Below the pieces are notes generated by a model. It made no database searches. It saw nothing but the letters and a program-made list of their open reading frames with translations, and was not told the DNA's origin. From a virus, in the IMG/VR virus record IMGVR_UViG_3300023435_000687, positions 1 through 28,406 of that record: DNA of 28,406 nucleotides; one strand, 5' to 3'. The translations under genes and the position numbers were made by a program. Every line of letters begins with the position of its first letter. The first letter of the stretch is position 1. Shown one piece after another: positions 8,901 to 15,364 of the stretch.

Positions 8901-11900
8901 ATCGTGTCCGCCAACATTGCGTTGACTTCTTCTTCGCTCTTGACAACCATACCAGTACCTGCAGCCCACTGACGCATACCCTCAGCAATCTCTGTAGGGC
9001 TAAATAGACCAATGTCTGCCGAGGCTTGTAGTGCTGCACGTGACAGCTCTCCATGCAACTCAATAGGAGCTTCCATAGCTGCACCAGCTCGAGTAACTGC
9101 AGCATCAAACTCCCTGAATGCGTCTGAGGATATCGCTAAGGTATTCAGGATCTTCTGTCCAGCTCCCTCGAAGCTACGCCCGACCCACTCCATAGCATAG
9201 CCTAGCCGTCGTAGGCCAAAGTACTGCATCGTAGCTCGGTTTAGCGCTTGCCCAAATTCGTCGGCGTACTTACCCGCATCCATATATACCCAGGGGTCCC
9301 AGGGAGCTCCTCCACCAGCACCGCCAGCACCGCCAGCACCGCCGGTAGTTATAACAATGGGACCTCGCGGGGGAGCTCCTCCACCAGTTCCTCCTGCTCC
9401 TGCTCCCGCGGCAGGAATTCCATACTGTTGCTGCAGAGCTGCAGTCGTATCTGCTTCTTGAGCAGCTGCTGCCGGTGCCGCACGTACCTGTGCTGCTGTC
9501 AACCGTGGCCGAGCTGCTGCCTTAGGCATGACGTGAGCCGTAATAGGAATACGCTCACCGCCAGCTCCAACTCGGTAGACACCTTCAAGCTCCTTCTCTG
9601 TCTGTACAACCTCTTCCTTATCCCGTTGTCTCTGGTCCGCATGTACCTTGCGCTGCTCAGCCATCTCTATAGCTCGAGAGGCTTCCCAGATCCGTTGCGT
9701 CTGTGTGCCGGCTATTCCGATACGAGCTCTGGTTGCCCGCGCTGCTACTGTTGTTGTCTGGGCCAGATCGGCGTTAGCTGCAGCAACATTCTGCTCAGAT
9801 TGTGTCCTAGCCCCGATCATTCGAATAGCTGACCCAACAGCCTCCGCGGCTAGCTGCTCACGTACCTGCTCAGCTTCGGTAACCCTACCTGCTAGGGCTA
9901 CTGCGGCCTCCTTCTGGGCTATCTCGACGGCCAATGCTGCAGCAAAGTCAGCCTGTACCTGTGTAACCACCCTAGCCTGAGCTGCAGCTTGCTCCCCACC
10001 AGCGTCATAGCCAGGTAGCGCAGCTCCTCGTGGTGGTGTAAGTAGGAATTCGGGGTCGACCATTCGCCAGTCGCGAGCTCTGCCAGGTTTGGGAGGTGCA
10101 ATAAGCTGCTCTTCGACAAAGTCTCGGTGAGCTACAGTAGCTCTAACCCAAAAGTCTACCTTGCTCTCTACAACGCCGTAGTGCTGTGCAGCAGCTGTCT
10201 TTGCCTTCGCATAGTACTTTTGTGCAGCCTGTAGCTTGTCAGCCTCAAGTCGTAGTGCTTTCTCAGGAGTGAAAACAACATCCCAGTCGGATCCTGGCCG
10301 TGCTGTACCCTGAGCTCTACTACCTGCAAGAGCAAATTCTCCTGCTATCGAGGGCCTTGGAGGAGTTATGAGACCGGGAAACGGTGCTGTTGGGCCATAC
10401 ATTTGGGGAGCAAGAGTACCACGCCACTGGGGTAGCTGGCGAAGTTGTGCAGCTCTACTGATACCTGTCGGAAGCGCTAGCACAGGGGGGCCGGGGGGTA
10501 ACCTTAGTGGATACTCACGCGTAATAATCTCTTGAGCTACATCACGCAGTAACGCCTGAGCTTGTCGCTCTGCTCCGCGGCGTATTTGAGGCTGGTCGTA
10601 AAGGCTCGGTTCCGCGACAAACGAGCCTCTCCGTGCTAACGCTTCCGTAGAAGCTTCTCTAACAAATGCTGCTCGGCTCGTTGGGTCTATTGGAGGGCCT
10701 GCAGGGGCTGACACTGCTTCGTCAATAGCCCTGTTAACTTCAGATAGCTCGCGACGGATCTGCTGCTTAGATGTGAGCTGTGCTGCAGGAGACGTAACAT
10801 TCCTAACAAGTCGAAGGTAGTCATCTCGGTAGGTACCAACGAACTTGTTGAAGTTCGCCTCCGTCCGACCTACCATGGTGAGGATGTTAGCTACACCCTC
10901 TTTACCAGCTGCAGGCTCCCTCATAAGTCTGGTGCGCTCGAAGGAGAATTCCTCAAACGCCTTCATCACCCTAGGTTCTACCTTAGCAAGGAGAGCTGCC
11001 TCATGTCTATGTCGTGACTCGACATCCTGAAGGCCTTGTAGCCCCTCGAGTTGTAGGGCTATCTCCATGCGGCGCCGGTGCAGGTCAGAGGCTCCAACAG
11101 GCTGGTCGTACATCCTAAAGCCGGCTGCAGTTGTCTCATACTCAACAGCAGGGATCTCTTGTTCTTTTGATATTCTCTTGGCCTCACTAAGTCGCTGCGC
11201 AGCTACTTGGGTCTTAGAAAGGGGCTGAAGCTGCTCGGGTGATAGGAGTATGCGGTTCGCCATCTTCTGGAACTCCGCATACTGTCGCAGCTGAATCTCA
11301 AATAGCTCCATCTCAGCCTTGCCGGCACCTGTCGGCAGGACCGGTCGGTAAGCCTCAGCTCCGCGGGGTGATCGTTGAAGAGTACCAACTTTGACCTCAC
11401 CCTGCTCGTTGAAGTACACCGCGGCAGGGAGTTTCTTTACGTCCAGGCCACCCATACCCATTGCGGACTTAAGCTGGTCAGCTCGAGACTGCCTAGCTCC
11501 AGCACGGAACAGCGGCTGTATATACTGACCGAAGGTAGTTTCTAATGTATCAAGTTGACGCTTGCGTCTGACGAGCTCCATAACGTCTGGAGCGGCTTGA
11601 ACAGGGTTAGTAGTAATTGGAGGGAGGCCAATTGTAATCTGCTCCATACCACGAGCACGAACACGCCGGGCCTCTCCTCCAGCCTGTTCTACCTCGGCAA
11701 GGTAGTCGCCGAGCTTTTCCTGCACCCTACTCACTAATGCAGCGGTACGCTTCTCTGAGATCTGGAAGTTCTTGGTCATTACCTCGACGAGTCGCTGCTG
11801 TGACTGGAGTGACTCAGTTGTAAGCTCTCCTTGAGCATGCAGACCCGCGATCTGTTCGGCGACGGAGCGAGCGGTTATGTAGCCGCCAGAAGATGTTCTC

Positions 11901-12424
11901 TCTCGTTTCGCTGTGTCAGCGGCTCCAACGGGTCGTCCAGCCTTTCCCGTTCGAACTACTTCGACCCCCGCCTTCCTGGCGGTGCTAGCTAGCTCGGCAA
12001 AGGCTCCAGTAGCCTCCTTAGTCTCGGTAGTGAGTTGGTGGAGTTCCTGTGTTGGCGTTCCTACGTATCCCGAGAGTGACTTGAAGTGAGTGTTGAGGTC
12101 CCTAGCAACCGTAGAAGCCTTGCCGGCTTCTACTTGGATCTTCTGGAGAGCGAAGGTGCCAGCTCTGAGGTTAAGTACGAGGTTGCGAGCTTCCTCGCTC
12201 GATGCTATCTGTTCAACTGTAAACTGCTTCTGCAGCCGGGTAAGTTGTTTAATCGAAGCCGATCGATCGACTGCTATTTGCTTGAGCCTATTAACATCGT
12301 ACTCGATAGCCTTAGGGCTCGCAGTAGAAGCCTCAACAGCCTTCATAGCACTGGCGATTTCGGCCTTCAGCCGCTCAGCCCTTAGTTCGATCTCATAAAT
12401 GATTGAGTACTTTGATTGAGGCAT
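5912..12424 (-). CDS. Tape measure protein with embedded nucleotidyltransferase-like domain
   Basis: This 2170-residue protein sets tail length and is expected to leave the virion during DNA delivery. Residues 1-1000 are mostly helical and carry a nucleotidyltransferase-like motif set at 701-757. A Gly/Ala-rich linker follows at about 1000-1045. Then comes a TP901-type tape measure core at about 1050-1400. Hydrophobic segments lie near 1465-1490 and 1575-1602, and a highly charged Glu/Arg/Asp coiled coil at about 1725-1965. A C-terminal GERGREFVLNTDTTR motif near 2092-2107 is typical of tape measure proteins. At the usual 0.15 nm per residue the tail could approach 325 nm, less if the N-terminal part is globular. 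The core normally lies near the N-terminus, so the long N-terminal module is unusual. No lytic transglycosylase or peptidase motif was seen. Confidence 0.93.
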   Translation of the reverse strand: MPQSKYSIIYEIELRAERLKAEIASAMKAVEASTASPKAIEYDVNRLKQIAVDRSASIKQLTRLQKQFTVEQIASSEEARNLVLNLRAGTFALQKIQVEAGKASTVARDLNTHFKSLSGYVGTPTQELHQLTTETKEATGAFAELASTARKAGVEVVRTGKAGRPVGAADTAKRERTSSGGYITARSVAEQIAGLHAQGELTTESLQSQQRLVEVMTKNFQISEKRTAALVSRVQEKLGDYLAEVEQAGGEARRVRARGMEQITIGLPPITTNPVQAAPDVMELVRRKRQLDTLETTFGQYIQPLFRAGARQSRADQLKSAMGMGGLDVKKLPAAVYFNEQGEVKVGTLQRSPRGAEAYRPVLPTGAGKAEMELFEIQLRQYAEFQKMANRILLSPEQLQPLSKTQVAAQRLSEAKRISKEQEIPAVEYETTAAGFRMYDQPVGASDLHRRRMEIALQLEGLQGLQDVESRHRHEAALLAKVEPRVMKAFEEFSFERTRLMREPAAGKEGVANILTMVGRTEANFNKFVGTYRDDYLRLVRNVTSPAAQLTSKQQIRRELSEVNRAIDEAVSAPAGPPIDPTSRAAFVREASTEALARRGSFVAEPSLYDQPQIRRGAERQAQALLRDVAQEIITREYPLRLPPGPPVLALPTGISRAAQLRQLPQWRGTLAPQMYGPTAPFPGLITPPRPSIAGEFALAGSRAQGTARPGSDWDVVFTPEKALRLEADKLQAAQKYYAKAKTAAAQHYGVVESKVDFWVRATVAHRDFVEEQLIAPPKPGRARDWRMVDPEFLLTPPRGAALPGYDAGGEQAAAQARVVTQVQADFAAALAVEIAQKEAAVALAGRVTEAEQVREQLAAEAVGSAIRMIGARTQSEQNVAAANADLAQTTTVAARATRARIGIAGTQTQRIWEASRAIEMAEQRKVHADQRQRDKEEVVQTEKELEGVYRVGAGGERIPITAHVMPKAAARPRLTAAQVRAAPAAAAQEADTTAALQQQYGIPAAGAGAGGTGGGAPPRGPIVITTGGAGGAGGAGGGAPWDPWVYMDAGKYADEFGQALNRATMQYFGLRRLGYAMEWVGRSFEGAGQKILNTLAISSDAFREFDAAVTRAGAAMEAPIELHGELSRAALQASADIGLFSPTEIAEGMRQWAAGTGMVVKSEEEVNAMLADTIQIQYLAALGGEQLDSTMQAVGGTMAEFGMGLKDVNYISAVLNYVAAKSFATLSDVGQAFKMVGPLARDLGVAFEEVGAATGMLADANIRGSMAGRAQRMFFVRAVKPTGDYEENMNKVLASTLAVGQSWKDVVFPEGEYMGYAAHIDLLAAATENMTEAAKVEFLANVNTARSLPAITQLVSVQTEARKHGINAMRAYANIMIGVRDAETEAYKGFVEETTGIAWSVESATDLMEGQVDLLENALSTKLARIEQSWKAAAIAMGDAWGQTMSGPLESIADIAAGLTRLAAKFPFLGTILGGTGVALVGIGKLMGVAGTALGIAANYLIFQSAVAQFQLAVAQFGMRTMLDEITTRGVSRGGTTYEAFMGMTTKQRVEEYNKQYVVIPPAGLNKLQSVWKGVYAGAIAAGKVILPTIAISEALRLIVWEIGKKWDLGIPRAIEEKAQPYWDMGLLGIPAAMWDIGTQLPGSPAFGVPLPVGTIFEALGVSDKDIVDKYTFRGKHYADLTRKREEEVEAIRAGIPVGGIFESLPAPVMTSQLSVAQAMYEYKQQAFLEKANFEAEWKRRDADFNRDRIRTEKDFGRQVLRAQQSFDRQRLRAKEDLERQMADIDVSEARAFADLVEDRAEQEADIREQQHERLLNGEEDFQKSLRRLKEDYDDVMMEHIAKRDAIAILKEMKEYKKRRSRMIEDREDQKGDVRKDTQQSIDDLREDGEERREELKEQFVEQRADAVESFERQEADLQENFDLQAEQRQEDFERAQGERAIEYERSKEEARVAEEEKGRLQRMELLMHIGRVWGLMQTEEEYVRMHYANLLKQAQDFITNMSPLYARMSQMLSGSSGGSTENAWAFTSPTELSPTPMPWPIGHPPTGTVAGGQIGDWAPYGGSVAQPYGNWGWDLPGFASGGYALGPIMTGERGREFVLNTDTTRNLEQHLGPLTQGALTDALSIGGSTHHVFEFQGVPDHIDQESLEAVVVPIIEEVFAEVGRRVSR
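9302..9387 (-). repeat. Gly-rich linker repeats in tape measure gene
   Basis: A 17-bp direct repeat occurs at 9302-9318 and 9371-9387. It is flanked inside by a 9-bp unit (accgccagc) repeated over about 9314-9343. The DNA codes for a Gly/Ala/Pro-rich hinge between the N-terminal module and the tape measure core. Expansion or contraction by slippage would keep the frame. Confidence 0.8.
10055..10342 (-). other. Nucleotidyltransferase-like (MNT/Pol-beta superfamily) domain in tape measure
   Basis: This covers residues 695-790 of the tape measure protein. The segment LAGSRAQGTARPGSDWDVVF at 699-718 matches the superfamily signature hG[GS]-x(9-13)-Dh[DE]h, with G701, S702, D713 and D715. A third acidic residue, D757, sits in KVDFWV, matching the later h[DE]h strand. 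All three expected metal-binding acidic residues are therefore present. Flanking sequence is Pro-rich on the N-terminal side and Pro/Gly-rich on the C-terminal side, as for an inserted globular domain. Substrate and activity cannot be told from sequence. Confidence 0.7.
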
Positions 12425-12427
12425 AAC

Positions 12428-13006
12428 TTACCTGCCTTCTAGAGGTTTATTCAGTCTAGGTATTATGATCTCGTTGTAGATCCGCCGACCTACCCGCTGA
12501 CCCTCTCGACCAATTGGAAGCATCGGCCGAGACGGAATCGTAGCGATCCAAGGCTCCCAATCGTACCCAGTTTCGGCCTTGATCCTGGTGCGGCCCACAA
12601 TGTGCTCACCGAAGTGGTGAGTCTTAAAGAGTGGATGGGCCTCGTAGTCGAACCTAACAAACGAGTTGGTGGAGCCACTAGTGGGGCGAACGATGTAGAA
12701 GCCTCCGAGGGTAGCCTTTTTCAGACCCCCGGTCCGCTGTAAGATCTTCCCTAAGAAGACCCTCTTCTTACTCCTACCGCGAAGCCGCTTCTCGACCGTT
12801 TGCTTCGTCAAATTCGGCCAGCGAGGAATACCCTCACTGTCGAATATCCGAGAGGTCTCTTGTTGTAGGAGTGCTACAATGTCTACCGGAGACTCAGCTA
12901 TTACTTGGTTGATCCGGTTACGGGTCTCCTTAACAAGGTCATCAACAGCTCCACGGATGACCTCTTTACACGCAGCCTTAACCCTAAACCTTATCTGCCA
13001 CTCCAT
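12428..13006 (-). CDS. Mu gpG-like virion morphogenesis / tail completion protein
   Basis: This 192-residue basic protein begins at the ATG at 13006, with AGGT about 6 bases upstream, and overlaps the chaperone extension frame by 23 bases. It carries a run of features recalled from the phage virion morphogenesis (Mu gpG) family: a helical N-terminus, RWPNLTKQTVEKR at about 62-74, a KILQRTGGLKKA segment at about 87-98, and a C-terminal RPMLPIGREG. Proteins of this type join head and tail or complete the tail. The position is odd, because such genes usually come before the tail tube gene, whereas this one is between the chaperones and the tape measure. Confidence 0.6.
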   Translation of the reverse strand: MEWQIRFRVKAACKEVIRGAVDDLVKETRNRINQVIAESPVDIVALLQQETSRIFDSEGIPRWPNLTKQTVEKRLRGRSKKRVFLGKILQRTGGLKKATLGGFYIVRPTSGSTNSFVRFDYEAHPLFKTHHFGEHIVGRTRIKAETGYDWEPWIATIPSRPMLPIGREGQRVGRRIYNEIIIPRLNKPLEGR

Positions 13007-13352
13007 TACGCACCTGCCCCTTCATTGCACCTGGCGGGGTCGTACTTCCGTCGAGTAGGGTCTCCATTCGCTTCTTTCGCCACGAAATGATCATAAGATC
13101 ATCCAAAACGGCTTCTGACTGCTCCATAATGACTGACGGAGGATACTTCCACTCAAGGGCATCTAACAACTTAAACACTGACCAGGCAAGATCTAGGTCG
13201 TGGAGATCCCAGTCGCTCTCTGCCTCGTCGTCTTCGTCTTTAGCTGGAGAATCTTTTGCTCTGAGCCAGACGATGAGTTTCCTGTCAAGCTCTTCTCGTC
13301 GGCTGGCCCGAGCTCTTCCCCCTCTTTTTGCTCCTCCGTTGCTAGGGTCCCT
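12984..13352 (-). CDS. Tail assembly chaperone extension (T frame), reached by -1 frameshift
   Basis: This frame is -1 relative to the upstream chaperone. It is open from just after a TAA at 13355-13353 down to its stop at 12984. Its protein reads as a coherent continuation (EELDRKLIVWLRAKDS... DLDLAWSVFKLLDALEWKYPP... LDDLMIISWRKKRMETL), whereas the zero-frame tail in the same region is low-complexity. This is the arrangement of lambda G/GT: two overlapping frames between tail tube and tape measure, with a small fraction of ribosomes shifting -1. The fused product would be about 250 residues. An internal ATG at 13178 exists but would remove much of the conserved-looking part. Confidence 0.78.
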   Translation of the reverse strand, partial: RDPSNGGAKRGGRARASRREELDRKLIVWLRAKDSPAKDEDDEAESDWDLHDLDLAWSVFKLLDALEWKYPPSVIMEQSEAVLDDLMIISWRKKRMETLLDGSTTPPGAMKGQVRNGVADKV

Positions 13353-13741
13353 TTAGCGGGTTGTGGGAGCCAGTGAGGGTTCAATTCGAAGATATTCTCG
13401 AGCCACTCTACTACTAGCTGCTCAGGGAGCTCCATAAAGTCGGCGGGAGTTATGTCTAGGGTGAGTGCAACCTTGGCCCCCTCCAGGTTCTCCACGCTTG
13501 CAGTCCCGGCGATACACGCTGGGTATGAACTCGTGTTGATCATGTACTCGGTAAACGCATCGTCGTCAGCAATGAACTGATCGATGCCCCCCTTATCCTT
13601 CTTCCAGATAGAAGCAGCCATTTGGGAGTGCTGTTCTGCCTGTATGGATGACCTCTTTGCTCCTATGGCAACTGTAGCGGCCCTTACCGTGATCGATACG
13701 TCGTATTCACTGTCTTCATACAGAAACGTTTTTATCTTCAT
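13193..13741 (-). CDS. Tail assembly chaperone (G-like)
   Basis: This 182-residue protein has a TTAGGAGGTAACA-ATG start region, a near-perfect SD. It lies between the tail tube and tape measure genes, the normal place for chaperones that wrap the tape measure during tail assembly. Residues 1-140 look folded (IKTFLYEDSEYDVSITVR, FMELPEQLVVEWLENIFELN). Residues after about 140 are low-complexity, rich in Glu, Ser, Lys and Thr, and overlap the better-looking -1 frame. That pattern supports a short G product plus a minor fused G-T product. It is predicted to act in the cytoplasm and to be absent from the virion. Confidence 0.75.
   Translation of the reverse strand: MKIKTFLYEDSEYDVSITVRAATVAIGAKRSSIQAEQHSQMAASIWKKDKGGIDQFIADDDAFTEYMINTSSYPACIAGTASVENLEGAKVALTLDITPADFMELPEQLVVEWLENIFELNPHWLPQPAKGTLATEEQKEGEELGPADEKSLTGNSSSGSEQKILQLKTKTTRQRATGISTT
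13316..13337 (-). promoter_or_regulatory. Candidate -1 frameshift site with SD-like stimulator
   Basis: On the coding strand a GGAGGAG (13337-13331) is followed by C-AAAAA (13330-13325), GA, then GGGGG (13322-13318) and AA. The zero-frame codons are caa aaa gag ggg gaa. A peptidyl-tRNA on aaa or ggg can re-pair one base back within the five-base runs. An SD-like sequence about 9 bases upstream of a slip site stimulates -1 shifting in known bacterial cases such as dnaX. No perfect X-XXY-YYZ heptamer is in the right phase, so the exact slip point is uncertain. Confidence 0.5.
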
Positions 13742-13766
13742 TGTTACCTCCTAATCGTTCTGGATA

Positions 13767-13792
13767 TAGGGCTCTACCGAAGTAGAGCCCTA
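13767..13792 (-). terminator. Perfect UUCG hairpin between tail tube and chaperone genes
   Basis: An 11-bp perfect inverted repeat (13767-13777 with 13782-13792) closes a four-base loop that reads TTCG on the coding strand, closed by C-G. cUUCGg is a known extra-stable tetraloop. No T-run follows, so it may be an attenuator, an RNA stability end or a processing barrier instead of a classical Rho-independent terminator. It sits just after the tail tube stop and just before the chaperone SD. Confidence 0.75.
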
Positions 13793-13810
13793 CTACTACT
13801 ACCACTACTA
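13790..13810 (-). repeat. Triplet repeat giving multiple in-frame TAG stops
   Basis: The tail tube frame ends TAG TAG TGG TAG TAG TAG TAG before GGC, so six TAG codons occur within seven codons. This is a CTA/TAG triplet repeat at the 3' end of the gene and runs straight into the hairpin. It shows that TAG is used as a stop here. Confidence 0.85.
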
Positions 13811-14650
13811 CTCGTAGTCGTACTCCACAACCAACTTCTCCCCAGTCGCCGAGCCATCGTCTAAGGTGACAACCTTAGCAACTCGGGTCCAGTCAGTCGT
13901 TGGTACGAGGTTCACTCCGTTCTGGGCGATCACGATCTCGCCACCACTAGAAACAGGAGTCTTCGTTAGCGTGAAGTCCGTTTCAATTCCATCGAGGGTG
14001 AATACGTCGATCCAGAATTTGTACCGTGAGGTTACAATCAAGTAAGGACACTTAGTGAACCCGTGTATAGCCTCTGTAAAGGACGCTCCAAACTCGTCAA
14101 CGCTTGCGTCGTTTGCCGCAATCGAATACGTGAACTCTCCAACAGCCGCATCTTCCATCGCTGCCGGCCTAAGCGCTGCCTCGCAGGCTAGAAGGACATA
14201 CGTCTGCCATACCTTAGTGCCGAAGTACGAAGAGTCATCGTCCGAGTCGATTGCCTGACGACTACCCCACAATATAATTGTGGGCTCTTCGCCCTGCTTG
14301 TTAGATGCGATACCAATCTTCTTGAATGGAGGACTACCAAATTGCTCCGTATCGGTTAGCAACGCAACTATGTCTGCTTGGGTCTTTGACACTCGCAGCT
14401 CCCCCGTCGGCATGTCCGTAGGCGGAAGCTGGAACGTGTAGTACGGACGATCGTCACCTCGTGCCGTTACACGTTGTGGGTCTGGAACCGTAATGGTCAA
14501 CGCCGCTGCTCCCTGGATCTGCAGCCCTGCGTAAGCAGTTCCAACTGCGGTTCCTGAGGGAATCTTGAACGTTCCGTCAGTATCGCGAAGGGCAACTCTG
14601 ACGTGTCGTAGACCAATACCAGTTGATATCTTTGCTCCAGTAAAAGCCAT
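13808..14650 (-). CDS. Major tail (tube) protein
   Basis: This is a 280-residue protein with a very strong SD (AAGGAGGT) 7-8 bases before the ATG at 14650, as expected for an abundant virion protein. It lies between the tail terminator and the chaperones. It is mainly beta in character. The C-terminal 60 residues (TDFTLTKTPVSSGGEIVIAQNGVNLV... LVVEYDYE) look like a small beta-sandwich appended to the tube domain, a pattern seen in several phage structural proteins. No tail sheath gene is found nearby, so this is probably the tube of a non-contractile tail. A hairpin directly follows the gene. Confidence 0.75.
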   Translation of the reverse strand: MAFTGAKISTGIGLRHVRVALRDTDGTFKIPSGTAVGTAYAGLQIQGAAALTITVPDPQRVTARGDDRPYYTFQLPPTDMPTGELRVSKTQADIVALLTDTEQFGSPPFKKIGIASNKQGEEPTIILWGSRQAIDSDDDSSYFGTKVWQTYVLLACEAALRPAAMEDAAVGEFTYSIAANDASVDEFGASFTEAIHGFTKCPYLIVTSRYKFWIDVFTLDGIETDFTLTKTPVSSGGEIVIAQNGVNLVPTTDWTRVAKVVTLDDGSATGEKLVVEYDYE

Positions 14651-14667
14651 TATCTTGTACCTCCTTA

Positions 14668-15159
14668 TCAGTAAGTTTCAGCTGTTTCAACTATAGCTAC
14701 AAAGGTTAGGGCGTCGTAGAAGACAGCAAAGTCCAAATCGTACATATCACCACTCGACCCTTCGAAGCTACATGTAACTAAACCCTGCATTGTATCACCA
14801 ATGTCTACAAGCACACAGTGGAAGTACTTGAGCACCTTTCGAATCATTGTACGAACTTCCCGTATGTTACTAAAGCCCTTCTGTCGATCATAGATACGTA
14901 CGACCACCCTCTGTTGGGTGAAGTTGCGACTGAGCTTCTCACTCCCGTCGAATTGTATAGCAACACATAGTGCAAGATCTGAGTTGCCCCCAGTCCTACG
15001 GGTGCCCTCAAAATCTGTTAGTCTCTTTGCGGTCACGTCCCCGGCTTCTAACACACTAGTAGCTCCCGATACTAGCAGGTCCCGAACGTCTGATGCGTCA
15101 TCGTCGGTCTTGAGGAAGTTGAACACAGCAGCTGCTACGTCGTAGTTACTCGGAGCCAT
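14668..15159 (-). CDS. Tail terminator / tail completion protein
   Basis: This 163-residue protein starts at the ATG at 15159 inside the end of the zinc-ribbon gene, with AGAGGAG about 10 bases upstream. It contains VAAAVFNFLKTDD at the start, FTQQRVVVRIYDRQ in the middle and YDLDFAVFYDALTFVAIVE at the end. A short helical start followed by beta strands, in the slot just before the tail tube, fits tail terminator proteins (lambda gpU or HK97 gp10-neighbour type). Motif evidence alone is weak, and gene order carries the call. Two stop codons in tandem (TGA TAA) end it. Confidence 0.6.
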   Translation of the reverse strand: MAPSNYDVAAAVFNFLKTDDDASDVRDLLVSGATSVLEAGDVTAKRLTDFEGTRRTGGNSDLALCVAIQFDGSEKLSRNFTQQRVVVRIYDRQKGFSNIREVRTMIRKVLKYFHCVLVDIGDTMQGLVTCSFEGSSGDMYDLDFAVFYDALTFVAIVETAETY

Positions 15160-15364
15160 CGTCGAAGTTCTCCTCTGTTACCGGGACAGCCATCCCGCAA
15201 CCAAGACACACAATGAATAACGCCCGATCCTTGTCGAGGCGCACTCCTACGTCTGAGGACCAACACTTTCGGCACACAAACCCCTCAACAGGATCCGCAA
15301 TGATTCTAGAGGGACGTATGTACCTGTGAAACGCCTCTCGGTTAATCATGTCTTCGGGCATCAC
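15146..15364 (-). CDS. Small Cys4 zinc-ribbon protein
   Basis: This 72-residue protein has two CxxC knuckles, VCRKCW at about 30-35 and VCLGCG at about 52-57, 19 residues apart, which is the geometry of a zinc ribbon. The start is either GTG at 15364, with AAGGAG five bases upstream, or ATG at 15361. The GTG has the better spacing. It overlaps the stop of the preceding gene and the start of the next. Its place among head-tail connector genes suggests a small structural or assembly part, but nucleic acid binding is equally possible. Confidence 0.65.
   Translation of the reverse strand: MMPEDMINREAFHRYIRPSRIIADPVEGFVCRKCWSSDVGVRLDKDRALFIVCLGCGMAVPVTEENFDDGSE

Noticed and set aside
9248-9832. 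194-residue plus-strand frame rich in Ser and Cys
   Set aside because: It is the complement of the Ala/Gly/Gln-rich part of the tape measure gene. Biased codons there keep the opposite strand open.
13316-13330. Canonical X-XXY-YYZ slippery heptamer
   Set aside because: The A and G runs are not in the right phase for a full heptamer. I kept the frameshift call on frame evidence only and left the slip point open.
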